From NCBI GenBank assembly GCA_040389965.1, contig JAZJZF010000001.1, forward strand, positions 1 to 64,000: 64,000 nt of DNA. Direction: 5' to 3'. This document shows, piece after piece, positions 52,825 through 61,656 of the stretch. This stretch comes from UBA4416 sp040389965 (GTDB lineage Bacteria > Bacteroidota > Bacteroidia > B-17B0 > Aurantibacillaceae). The position numbers and the translations under genes were made by a program. The notes below the pieces were generated by a model. It saw only the letters and a list, made by a program, of their open reading frames with translations. It did no database searches and was not told the DNA's origin. Numbering within the stretch: the stretch's first letter is position 1; each line of letters begins with the position of its first letter.

Positions 52825-55629
52825 ATGAAAAGAAATCTTACCCTGTTGTCGCTTATTTTCGTTTTATGTTCTTCTAAATTTATTGCTCAAACATACAGGG
52901 GGATAAGTTTAACAGGATTTAATCAGGATGTTATTGCGGAAAGCGTTCCTGCGACTGCTTCTACCGGATCAGTTGCCATAGATGCATCCGGTTATGTATT
53001 ATATTCTGTTTTATATACTAATTCAACTGCCAACGGAGGTCTTATTGCTAATGGGATTTATACGTCAGCATCACGTACCTACAGTCTTGCATCTTATAGC
53101 CTTAAAAACACACTTCGTGTGGCATTCAGCACTACCGATTCATTAAAATTAGTAACTCCGGGAAATTATTCGGTATTAAGCCTGTTAGGATTTAGCAGTG
53201 GTGGGGATGCCTTATTGGATATTACTTTAAAATTTACAGATGGTTCTTCGGTAGTTTATGCTTCCAAAACCAATTATAACTGGACATCTTCACAACCTTC
53301 ATATCTTGCAGGTTTTGGTAAAACCAAGAGATCTACAGATGCAATTTATGTAACATCTACTGAGCCTAAAATGTACACTATCGATTTGCCTATTGCTTGT
53401 GCAAATCAATCCAAAATGTTAAGTAAGATCCTGATTAAAAATAATACGAATGGAGCAGTTTCTTATATTTTTGCAGCTGCAGGGGTAGGAAGATCAAGTA
53501 CTGTTGCTACTGCAATACCGGCTGTTTGTAAAGGTACTAACAGCGGTTCTGCAAAAATATTAGGTGTTGATTTGTATGGTCCTTTAACTTATACATGGAA
53601 CTCATCACCGGTTCAAAATACTCAAACAGCTACAAATTTACCTGCAGGAGCTTACACGGTAACTGTTGGTGATGGAAACGGGTGTGTATACACAAATTCA
53701 ATAGCTGTTACAGAACCGGCAACTTCTTTTTCTGTAACTTCTATCACTTCAAATTCGGTGTTTTGTGCTGCTGCAACTACAGGTTCAGCACAGGTGAATG
53801 TAGCAGGTGGTAGTACTCCTTATACTTTTTCATGGTTAAACAACGCTTCAGTTACAACAAATTCTATCGGTGGTTTAGCCGGTGGAACATACACGGTTAT
53901 TGCTTCTGATAATAATGGTTGTTCTATTACTGCAACCACTACCATTGCAAAACCAAACGTCTCTATTTCAGTAAGTACATCAAGCTTACTTTGCGGATCA
54001 ACAGCAAATGCTACTGCTACAGTCGTTTCTGTTACAGGTGCTCCGGGGCCTTATACTTATACCTGGATGCCATCAAGTCAAACAAGTTCTGTGGCTACAG
54101 CATTAGGAGCAGGCGCATATTCTGTTATGGTGCAAGATGGAAATGCTTGTATTAATACTGCTACTTTTGCTATTTCAGCGCCTTCTATCAATTTAACTTC
54201 ATCGGCTACTACCTGTACTTTATCGGTAGGTTCTGCAACTGTAGGTTCTGTAACAGGTGGAGCAGGTGGGCCGTATACTTATTTATGGACACCTTCTGCA
54301 CAAACAGGTTCGGTAGCTACAGGCTTAGCCGCAGGTAATTATTCGGTAACGGTAACAGATGTGGCAACTTGTGCTACTACAAAAACAGTATCCATTGCTG
54401 CAATAAACCCAACATTATCTGTATCTACAACTTCTTTACTTTGTGCCAGTATAGCTAGCGGAAGCGCTTCTGTTAGTATTTCGGGCGGCACGGGTGGTCC
54501 TTACACTTATACATGGACATCAAGCCCTGTTCAAACAACTACTACAGCGATTAATTTACCTGCAGGATCTTATTCTGTTATTGTAAAAGGTGCAAGCGGT
54601 TGTATAGCTACACAAGCATTTTCAATTACTCAACCTGCTATTGCTCTTTCAACCATGTCAACATCATGTAAAGGCTTACAGCCATCAGGAAGTGCCAGTG
54701 TTACATCGGTTGGAGGTGTAGGACCGTATACTTATTCATGGGATGCAAGTTCAGCAGCTGGTATTGGTAGTAGTTCTTCTATTAATGCACTGGATGAAGG
54801 TTCTTATACTGTAACTGTAACGGATGCCAATAGCTGTGTTACATCTACTACTTTTTCGATAGCAGCTCCAAATACAGCTTCTTTAACGGCAGTTTCGTCT
54901 GTATCTGCAGCAACTTGTGCAGGTATTAATGATGGTAAAGCTAAAGTGTCACAGGTACTGGGAGGTACATTGCCACTTTCTTATTTATGGAATACAAATC
55001 CTCCGCAATACACTCCTAATGCTACGGGTTTATCTTCGCCAAATTCATATGTATGTTCCATTATTGATTATAATGGCTGTGTATTAAACAAACAGGTTTC
55101 TATCTATCCGGGACCAACCAGCATTCTTATTTATGTAACACCTTCTAATACGATTTGCCCTGCAACTACTGCAACATTAAGCTTAACAGGTTTATCAGGA
55201 ACGGGTACTTATACATGGAGTACCGGTGCTAATACAAAATCGGTGACTGTTACTCCTCCTGCTACTCCTTCAGTTTCGGTATACAGCTTTACAGGAACAG
55301 CATCTTCAGGATGTATTGTTACAGGAAGTACTACTATTATTTCTTCTACATCAGCAGGAGATTGCGTAGTAGGTATCAACGAAAAAGTGGCTTCTTCTTA
55401 CAACCTTTATCCAAATCCAAACAACGGTCAGTTTGTTTTAGCATTTGAACAAATGCAAAATAACGCTGTTCTTGAAGTGGTTGATGCATTGGGTAAACTT
55501 GTGTTATCTCAAACTATAACAGGTACTGAAACAACTGTAAATACAACCGCATTACAAAACGGAATGTACTTTGTTATTGTAAGGAATGAGAGTAAGATCA
55601 TTGTCAGAACGAAAATCATAAAACAATAG
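52825..55629 (+). CDS. SprB-repeat adhesin-like protein with T9SS type A sorting domain
   Basis: The 934-residue secreted protein has a signal peptide, an N-terminal domain with a DUF4394-like look (about 25-225), then about seven SprB-type repeats of 70-85 residues (to about 780). Each repeat carries the pattern GxGPYTYxW...LxAGxYSVxVxD, for example GGPYTYTWTSSPVQTTTTAI and NLPAGAYTVTVGDGNGC. The C-terminus is a type A sorting domain (YNLYPNPNNGQFVLAFEQ, TTALQNGMYFVIVRN). SprB is the gliding adhesin of Flavobacterium, with a type B end; this protein has a type A end instead. No porP/sprF gene is adjacent. Confidence 0.93.
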   Translation: MKRNLTLLSLIFVLCSSKFIAQTYRGISLTGFNQDVIAESVPATASTGSVAIDASGYVLYSVLYTNSTANGGLIANGIYTSASRTYSLASYSLKNTLRVAFSTTDSLKLVTPGNYSVLSLLGFSSGGDALLDITLKFTDGSSVVYASKTNYNWTSSQPSYLAGFGKTKRSTDAIYVTSTEPKMYTIDLPIACANQSKMLSKILIKNNTNGAVSYIFAAAGVGRSSTVATAIPAVCKGTNSGSAKILGVDLYGPLTYTWNSSPVQNTQTATNLPAGAYTVTVGDGNGCVYTNSIAVTEPATSFSVTSITSNSVFCAAATTGSAQVNVAGGSTPYTFSWLNNASVTTNSIGGLAGGTYTVIASDNNGCSITATTTIAKPNVSISVSTSSLLCGSTANATATVVSVTGAPGPYTYTWMPSSQTSSVATALGAGAYSVMVQDGNACINTATFAISAPSINLTSSATTCTLSVGSATVGSVTGGAGGPYTYLWTPSAQTGSVATGLAAGNYSVTVTDVATCATTKTVSIAAINPTLSVSTTSLLCASIASGSASVSISGGTGGPYTYTWTSSPVQTTTTAINLPAGSYSVIVKGASGCIATQAFSITQPAIALSTMSTSCKGLQPSGSASVTSVGGVGPYTYSWDASSAAGIGSSSSINALDEGSYTVTVTDANSCVTSTTFSIAAPNTASLTAVSSVSAATCAGINDGKAKVSQVLGGTLPLSYLWNTNPPQYTPNATGLSSPNSYVCSIIDYNGCVLNKQVSIYPGPTSILIYVTPSNTICPATTATLSLTGLSGTGTYTWSTGANTKSVTVTPPATPSVSVYSFTGTASSGCIVTGSTTIISSTSAGDCVVGINEKVASSYNLYPNPNNGQFVLAFEQMQNNAVLEVVDALGKLVLSQTITGTETTVNTTALQNGMYFVIVRNESKIIVRTKIIKQ

Positions 55630-55954
55630 ATATTAAAACTATTTTCAGAAAGCGCTGTGTGATTCATACAGCGCTTTTTTTATAGGTAACTGTGTGATAT
55701 GGATATTAAAAAATTATGTGATGTTGAAGAATAACGTAAGATCTGAATGTTTGTTAATTCGAGTATGGCGAAAGTTCAGTGAACTTTTGAGCGAGATAGT
55801 ACGGAGCAGAAGCTTTCTTAATAATACTTTCCCGGTTTTCGGCTCCGCTCGAACTTACAGAAATCTCCACATTATTTTGGTACACCAATAAAAAAATAGT
55901 TTGCCGAAGTCTTGGGGAGTTTTTTTAACACAGTTCTCTTCTGTCTGCCAGAGA
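55630..55954. other. intergenic stretch with terminator and decayed repeat
   Basis: After the terminator at 55649-55681, the bases from about 55770 to 55862 contain TTTTCGGCTCCGCTCGAACT and, earlier, GCGAAAGTTCAGTGAACTTT. The first resembles a degenerate copy of a repeat often seen between genes in flavobacteria (TCTCGACTsCGCTCGAACT-like). The 65-codon ORF across this region has no recognisable features, and I consider it spurious. Nothing else is seen. Confidence 0.5.
55649..55681 (+). terminator. terminator after the SprB-repeat gene
   Basis: Arms AAAGCGCTGT (55649-55658) and ACAGCGCTTT (55668-55677) with a 9-base loop end in seven T, 19 bases after the stop. Confidence 0.9.
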
Positions 55955-57199
55955 TTAGATCAATCCTTGTTTCTCGCGCTTGGTATAATCCAGTATCAAT
56001 ACATAATACAATACTACACCAAAGGCATACATGGCAGATGTGATCAGGAATATATTAACGTAAGGGTAGCCCTTGCTAAACATGATCTTTACCATAAAGC
56101 CACTAATAACCCAGCTTCCGCTCCAAATGGCCGCCGTTAAAGCACTGGTTATTTCCCGGTTTTTTTCGCCCACATAATTCATCACCAATTCAGAGGTCAT
56201 AGGCCCGGCCATATTCATGAGTGGCTGACGTAGCAGGTAACAGATAATGGCAATGTAAAGTGCAATGGTATATTGGCTGTAATATTGAGTAGTAGCGAGC
56301 GCTATTAAAGAAATAACAGCCAGTGCCTGTGTAGTGGGTATGGCTATTTTATAGCCGATATACTTTTTAATGCGCGGTACCAGCATCGCTCCCCATGCAA
56401 CCAATACAGCAGCAATGGCACTAATAACCGAAAAACCTCCTTTATCGAGATGGTGTACTTTATCGAAAAATAAACTGATGAAGGGAATGGTTAAGCCCGC
56501 ACCGGTAGCAATGATAAGGGTAGGAATCAATCCTTTAAAAATAAGGAACCAGTCGTTCTTGCCTTTTTTAGTTTTTATTTTTAAGGTTTTTCTATCGTCC
56601 AGTTCTTCTTTGTGATGGATCTTAGCTACAAAATAAATGCCTCCAAAACCGAGTAGAGAAAAAATAATAAGAATGGATTGTTCATCAAACATGACAGGAT
56701 TTATTTTATCGAGAATCGCAATAATGGCCCCGCTTACAATACCTGCAAAGCTCCAGGTGCTATAGCTTAAGGCAATACCCGAAGTATGATTCTCTTTATG
56801 CTCATTCCGTAAAATATAGGGTGTGATGGGTATTTGCATAAATGTAAAAGAGGCGCCCCATAATAATAAAGAAACAAATAACAGAACGGTTAATTTAAGA
56901 TACACGCAATAAACAATTGCCAGTCCAAATAAGGGTACTAATACCGATGACATTAAAAAAAACGGTTTCATGGCTCTGCCTTTAATAATATTGCCAATAG
57001 GCAATGCCAAAGCAAATACTCCCAGGAAACGGAAGGTAATGAACAAGGCAATTTCTTCGTCGGTAAAGCCTTTACGGCTCATATAGAGCGGTAAAATATT
57101 CATAAATGTGGCATTTACTAACTGAATAAAAAACTCGCCAACGATCACATTTATGATGAACGTTTTCAACTTTTTATAATCCTTTATAAACTCAAACAT
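55955..57199 (-). CDS. MFS transporter
   Basis: The 414-residue protein has about 12 hydrophobic segments. It begins with a soluble stretch (MFEFIKDYKKLKTFIINVIV), then MSRKGFTDEEIALFITFRFL, where the first loop resembles sugar or drug transporters of the major facilitator superfamily. The middle loop (about 190-220) is basic (DDRKTLKIKTKKGK), as in most MFS proteins. The substrate is unknown. It begins 3 bases after miaA ends, so they are probably cotranscribed. Confidence 0.88.
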   Translation of the reverse strand: MFEFIKDYKKLKTFIINVIVGEFFIQLVNATFMNILPLYMSRKGFTDEEIALFITFRFLGVFALALPIGNIIKGRAMKPFFLMSSVLVPLFGLAIVYCVYLKLTVLLFVSLLLWGASFTFMQIPITPYILRNEHKENHTSGIALSYSTWSFAGIVSGAIIAILDKINPVMFDEQSILIIFSLLGFGGIYFVAKIHHKEELDDRKTLKIKTKKGKNDWFLIFKGLIPTLIIATGAGLTIPFISLFFDKVHHLDKGGFSVISAIAAVLVAWGAMLVPRIKKYIGYKIAIPTTQALAVISLIALATTQYYSQYTIALYIAIICYLLRQPLMNMAGPMTSELVMNYVGEKNREITSALTAAIWSGSWVISGFMVKIMFSKGYPYVNIFLITSAMYAFGVVLYYVLILDYTKREKQGLI

Positions 57200-57202
57200 A
57201 TA

Positions 57203-58111
57203 TTACGAGTGAAGAATAACGATATCAAGGTAAGCTTTTATTTTTTCAAGATCTGTCGGCTCAAAAGCCTCAAAGTCGCCCTGATGGTTAAACCAGGTAA
57301 GTTGTCGTTTGGCATAACGACGCGTGTTTTGCTTTATTAAATTAACGGCTTCTTCTAATGTTGTTTTGTTATCCAAAAAATCAAACAATTCCTTGTATCC
57401 TACAGTATTTAAGGCGTTGAGGTGCTTATAAGGGTAAAGTTGTTGCACTTCTTCGAGTAAGCCATCTGCCATCATCAAATCAACCCGTTTATTAATACGA
57501 GCGTATAACAGTTTACGCTCTGTATTTACAAGCAAATTAATAGCGTTGAAGCTACGTTCTTTTTTTTCTTTTTTTCTGAATGAGGAATACGGTTTTCCTG
57601 TATGTATACAAACTTCGAGCGCGCGCATAATGCGTTGCGGATTGTTGAGATCTACCTGATTATAATAGGGTTCATCTAATCGGTTTAGCTCTTCCTGCAG
57701 GTACACCAGGCCTTTTTCTTCGTAAGCTTTAATTAGGTTTTCGCGTATTTCGGCAGGAATTTCTTCGAACTCATCCACGCCGTTTAAAACCGCATTGATG
57801 TATAGTCCTGAACCACCTACTAAAATTAAATGGGAATGCTCGTTAAATAAACGATCTATACATTCAATGGCTTCGCGTTCGTATTGTCCCACATTATAGG
57901 CATCCTGTATGCTTACGTTATCAATAAAGTAATGAGGCACCTGTTGCATTTCTGCTTTTGTTGGCTTTGCAGTTCCAATATTCATTTCCCTGTAAAACTG
58001 GCGCGAATCGGCAGAAATAACGGGGCAATCGAAATGCTTTGCCAGCTCAATAGAAAGGGCGGTTTTGCCAACTGCAGTAGGGCCTGCAATAACTATAAGG
58101 TGTTTTTTCAA
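57203..58111 (-). CDS. miaA: tRNA dimethylallyltransferase
   Basis: MiaA transfers a dimethylallyl group to A37 of UNN-decoding tRNAs, making the substrate of MiaB (2564-3991). The 302-residue protein has the P-loop VIAGPTAVGKTALSIELAKH (about 7-26), the substrate Asp in SADSRQFYREMNIGTAKP, VLVGGSGLYINAVLNGVDE, and RYAKRQLTWF near the C-terminus. Length is normal. It precedes the MFS gene by 3 bases and follows the DUF6702 gene by 4 bases on the same strand. Confidence 0.97.
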   Translation of the reverse strand: MKKHLIVIAGPTAVGKTALSIELAKHFDCPVISADSRQFYREMNIGTAKPTKAEMQQVPHYFIDNVSIQDAYNVGQYEREAIECIDRLFNEHSHLILVGGSGLYINAVLNGVDEFEEIPAEIRENLIKAYEEKGLVYLQEELNRLDEPYYNQVDLNNPQRIMRALEVCIHTGKPYSSFRKKEKKERSFNAINLLVNTERKLLYARINKRVDLMMADGLLEEVQQLYPYKHLNALNTVGYKELFDFLDNKTTLEEAVNLIKQNTRRYAKRQLTWFNHQGDFEAFEPTDLEKIKAYLDIVILHS

Positions 58112-58115
58112 AAGT

Positions 58116-58595
58116 TTACCAGGTAAATTCTACAAAATTATCGGGATTCGTAACTTTACTACTTTTTCTTAATCCGCTAATTTCTGCATGAACAATATTG
58201 GTTTGCTGGGGCAAGTAATCGTATAGTAATTTAGTAGTGACAGCTATTTTTTTAGGAGCCGTTATTTTTTTTATTTCAAAATAAGTCCATAAGGCTTCTT
58301 CTTCTTTTTCATGGCCAATGTAGGCAAGCGTTACGTTTTTAGAATTTATGGCAATCTGCAGCCTGTCTTTGATATAATGAGATAGAATAGTGTCGAGCTC
58401 AACTTTATTTTTGGGATTCAATACATCCACCGATTTCCCTGAAGTCTTTCTGAGTGCATCTTCCAGGTCGTTTGTGAAAAGCTTAACGCTTACATGGAAG
58501 GCTTTTTCTGTCTGATCGTATTTAATTTCGGTAACTCCCATATAAAAAGGGTGTTTTAGAGCATTAAAGGAGCAGAAACAGGCAATAACGGTCAT
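58116..58595 (-). CDS. DUF6702 family secreted protein
   Basis: I start this at ATG 58595, giving a protein of 159 residues whose first ~20 residues form a signal sequence (MTVIACFCSFNALKHPFYMG). A longer TTG frame to 58679 would place its start five bases from the divergent hupE-like gene and upstream of the promoter-like TACTTTTG at 58668-58675, so it is not credible. The conserved block HPFYMGVTEIKYDQTEKAFH and KLFTNDLEDALRK are typical of DUF6702. These proteins often occur next to HupE and M1 peptidase genes, as here; function is unknown. Confidence 0.8.
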   Translation of the reverse strand: MTVIACFCSFNALKHPFYMGVTEIKYDQTEKAFHVSVKLFTNDLEDALRKTSGKSVDVLNPKNKVELDTILSHYIKDRLQIAINSKNVTLAYIGHEKEEEALWTYFEIKKITAPKKIAVTTKLLYDYLPQQTNIVHAEISGLRKSSKVTNPDNFVEFTW

Positions 58596-58667
58596 TAAGC
58601 ACAGGCTTTTTACCGCAGATGTATTTTTTAGTGGAGTAGAGGCTATATTTTTTAAATTTAACACACA

Positions 58668-58675
58668 CAAAAGTA
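58668..58675 (-). promoter_or_regulatory. candidate -7 promoter element for the DUF6702-miaA-MFS genes
   Basis: Minus-strand TACTTTTG matches TAnnTTTG exactly, 72 bases before the ATG at 58595, inside the short divergent intergenic region. Confidence 0.5.
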
Positions 58676-58684
58676 GCAAAATTT

Positions 58685-59287
58685 ATGAACCAATTCTGGT
58701 TATGGTTTAGCACCGGCGCAGGACATATTTTGGACTGGAACGGTTATGATCACATTTTATATGTGATGGTTTTGTGTGTATTGTTTTCTGCGAAAGACTG
58801 GAAAAAACTATTGGTGCTTATTACCGCTTTTACGATAGGGCATTCGTTAACCCTGGCCATTAGTGTTCTTAATATATTTACCGTTAAACAAGCATATGTA
58901 GAAGTGTTAATTCCACTTACGATTTTATGCACCTGTATTGTAAATCTTTACAGCCGAAAATACGTTACCATAAATCACCGGAACAGCACATTCAATTATA
59001 AGACTAATTATATACTGGCCTTATTATTTGGTTTTGTGCACGGTATGGGCTTTTCGTACCTGCTGAGGTCGATGCTTGGTAAGGAGGAAAACCTGGCAGT
59101 TCCGTTAGTATCCTTTAACCTGGGTTTAGAGGCCGGACAGTTGATTATAGTAGCTTCTATGCTTTTTTTATCCGTTTTTTTAACTAGATTTACCCGTATT
59201 AAAAAAGCCGATTATATCTATTTTATATCGTCGGCCGTATTTGGAATTGCCCTTTTATTATTTATACAACGATTAAATGATTTATAA
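58685..59287 (+). CDS. HupE/UreJ family membrane protein
   Basis: The 200-residue protein has about six hydrophobic segments and the family features LDWNGYDHILYVMVLCVLFS (about 18-37), ITAFTIGHSLTLAISVL and FGFVHGMGFSYLLRSML with conserved His residues. HupE/UreJ proteins are linked to nickel or cobalt uptake for hydrogenase and urease, although the Bacteroidota members occur without those enzymes. It lies directly before an M1 peptidase gene and divergent from DUF6702, a common cluster whose shared purpose is unclear. Confidence 0.9.
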   Translation: MNQFWLWFSTGAGHILDWNGYDHILYVMVLCVLFSAKDWKKLLVLITAFTIGHSLTLAISVLNIFTVKQAYVEVLIPLTILCTCIVNLYSRKYVTINHRNSTFNYKTNYILALLFGFVHGMGFSYLLRSMLGKEENLAVPLVSFNLGLEAGQLIIVASMLFLSVFLTRFTRIKKADYIYFISSAVFGIALLLFIQRLNDL

Positions 59288-59332
59288 CATGACCCGATCT
59301 CTTAAACTAAGCGCGCTTATTTTTCTGCCTCA

Positions 59333-61639
59333 ATGGCATTTGCACAAAACATTAAAAATAATCCAACATCAAACCACGGTAACAAATTTGAACAGCTGGG
59401 TACTATTTTACCTACGCCTAATGAGTACAGAACTGCCTCTGGTGCACCCGGAAATAAATACTGGCAGCAACGTGCCGATTATAATATTGAAGCCACTCTG
59501 GATGAAAAAAACCTGATGTTAATTGGCAAGGAAACGGTTACCTATTATAACAATTCGCCCGATAAGTTAGAGTACTTATGGCTACAGTTAGATGAAAACC
59601 AGCATACGCCTACAGCAGACAATAATTTTTTTGACAGCAATAAATTAAACCAGCCGGGCGACGAAGGCTCTGTAAAAGGTTTGGATGTGAACGAACGCCT
59701 AAAAGGATTGGGTGATCAGATTCTGTCTGTTACCGATGAGCTTGGGAAGTCTATTAAATACACCGTAAATCAAACCATGATGCGGATCGATTTGCCAAAA
59801 ACACTAGCTCCAAATGCCAAAGTAAAGTTTGTTATAAAATGGCAGTATAAAATTGGAAACCGTATGGCTATTGGTGGTCGTGGTGGTTATGAATTTTTTC
59901 CGGAGGATGGGAATTATTTATTTACGATGACGCAATGGTATCCGCGCATGTGTGTGTACAGCGATTTTCAGGGTTGGCAAAACAAACAGTTTACAGGGAG
60001 AGGAGAGTTTGCATTGGCATTCGGTAACTTTAATGTAAAAATGACTGTTCCCGCCGATCATGTGGTTTGCTCTACAGGCGAGTGCCAAAACTATGCGCAG
60101 GTATTAACGCCTGAGCAAGCGGCACGCTGGACAAAAGCAAGTTCTAATTATAGCGATGTAACAGAAATTGTGACGTTGGATGAATGTACCAAAGCAGAAA
60201 AAAATAAAGCTACTGCCACTAAAACATGGATTTTTAAAGCAGACAGTGTAAGGGATTTTGCCTGGGGCTCGTCGCGTAAATTTATGTGGGATGCCATGCC
60301 AATTAAAGTAGAAGGCAAAAAAATAATGTGCATGAGCTTTTATGGAAAAGAGGCTGCAGGCCTTTACAGAAAGTATTCTACTAAAACAGTAGCTCATACG
60401 ATTAAAACCTATTCAAAATTTACGATCCCTTATACTTATCCGGTAGCACAAAGTATTGAAGCATCCAATGGTATGGAATACCCAATGATCTGTTTTAATT
60501 TTGGAAGAACCGAAAAAGACGGAACCTATTCAGAATCTACTAAATATGGGATGTTGGGAGTTATTATACATGAAGTAGGACATAACTTTTTTCCGATGAT
60601 CATTAACAGCGATGAGCGCCAATGGAGCTGGCTGGATGAAGGCTTAAATACCTTTACACAATTTTTAACCGAGCAGGAATTTGATAATAATTATCCATCA
60701 AATCGTGGCCCGGCTTATAAAATGACAGATTATATGCGTTTGCCAAAAGACCAGTTGGAGCCTATTATGACCAATAGCGAGAATATTAATAATTTTGGAG
60801 CCAATGCTTATGGTAAGCCCTGTACAGCTTTAAATATTTTACGTGAAACAGTCATGGGCAGAGAGTTGTTTGATTTTGCCTTTAAACAATATGCTACACG
60901 TTGGGCTTTTAAACATCCAACACCGGCAGATTTTTTCAGAACCATGGAAGACGCCAGTGCTGTTGACCTGGATTGGTTTTGGAGAGCATGGTTTTATGAT
61001 ATAGAACCGGTTGATATTTCTATGGATTCAGTAAAAGCTTATACTTTTATTAATAATAAAGTAGTGCCGGTAAAAAATGATACCATTCGTATTTACCCTA
61101 AAAACAAAGAATTCCAGAGCATTTCGAAGATAAGAAATAAACAGGAAGGGCTTCAGTTTTTAGTAGATGCCGATACTACACTCCGTGATTTCTATTATCA
61201 TTACAAGCCGGAAGCTAAAACGGAAATAGAAAAAAAAGCGGTCAATTATTATGAATCTTACGAGCCGCTAAGTGATTCTTCTTTTGCTTCTCTAAAAGGA
61301 AAATATGCCTATGAGCTTTATTTTACAAATAAAGGCGGAGCGGTAAGTCCTTTGATCATTCAATGGAATTACAAGGATGGTTCTTCGGATATTGACCGTG
61401 TAAATGCTTATGTATGGCGGAAGAATGAAAAAAATGTAGTTAAAACTTATGCCAAGGATAAAGAAGTAGCTTCTATTGTATTGGATCCTTTTAAAGAAAC
61501 GGCTGATATTGACGAAAAAAATAATACCTGGAATATTAAAGAAACCCCTAACCGTTTTGATGTATTTAAAACAAAAACAGTAGGACGTGGACAAAGCGCA
61601 GGTGGTAACCCTATGCAAAAGGCAAAGGCAGGGAAATAG
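59333..61639 (+). CDS. M1 family metallopeptidase, signal sequence broken by apparent frameshift
   Basis: The 768-residue zinc aminopeptidase-like protein has HEVGH at 413-417 and the third zinc ligand in WLDEGLN (Glu436, the canonical 19 residues after the second His). A catalytic-domain GxMEN-like segment occurs as SNGMEYP. The ATG at 59333 gives MAFAQN, which is only the end of a signal peptide. The missing start is present in another frame from ATG 59289 (MTRSLKLSALIFL), so one inserted base around 59326-59332 would restore a complete signal. A sequencing or assembly error is likely, but a real frameshift is possible. A second M1 gene follows immediately. Confidence 0.9.
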   Translation: MAFAQNIKNNPTSNHGNKFEQLGTILPTPNEYRTASGAPGNKYWQQRADYNIEATLDEKNLMLIGKETVTYYNNSPDKLEYLWLQLDENQHTPTADNNFFDSNKLNQPGDEGSVKGLDVNERLKGLGDQILSVTDELGKSIKYTVNQTMMRIDLPKTLAPNAKVKFVIKWQYKIGNRMAIGGRGGYEFFPEDGNYLFTMTQWYPRMCVYSDFQGWQNKQFTGRGEFALAFGNFNVKMTVPADHVVCSTGECQNYAQVLTPEQAARWTKASSNYSDVTEIVTLDECTKAEKNKATATKTWIFKADSVRDFAWGSSRKFMWDAMPIKVEGKKIMCMSFYGKEAAGLYRKYSTKTVAHTIKTYSKFTIPYTYPVAQSIEASNGMEYPMICFNFGRTEKDGTYSESTKYGMLGVIIHEVGHNFFPMIINSDERQWSWLDEGLNTFTQFLTEQEFDNNYPSNRGPAYKMTDYMRLPKDQLEPIMTNSENINNFGANAYGKPCTALNILRETVMGRELFDFAFKQYATRWAFKHPTPADFFRTMEDASAVDLDWFWRAWFYDIEPVDISMDSVKAYTFINNKVVPVKNDTIRIYPKNKEFQSISKIRNKQEGLQFLVDADTTLRDFYYHYKPEAKTEIEKKAVNYYESYEPLSDSSFASLKGKYAYELYFTNKGGAVSPLIIQWNYKDGSSDIDRVNAYVWRKNEKNVVKTYAKDKEVASIVLDPFKETADIDEKNNTWNIKETPNRFDVFKTKTVGRGQSAGGNPMQKAKAGK

Positions 61640-61656
61640 TTGAAATAATGTTAGAA

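Noticed and set aside
53500..55200. Regularly spaced similar segments that might suggest a CRISPR-like or satellite array
   Set aside because: They are in-frame SprB-type protein repeats of 70-85 residues with diverged DNA, not short identical DNA repeats with spacers.
55694..55891. 65-codon ORF after the SprB-repeat gene
   Set aside because: It has no homology features or plausible promoter, and it covers what looks like decayed repeat DNA.
59277..59516. 79-codon ORF at the start of the M1 peptidase
   Set aside because: Only its first 13 or so codons after ATG 59289 make sense as a signal peptide; the remainder is the peptidase gene read in the wrong frame.
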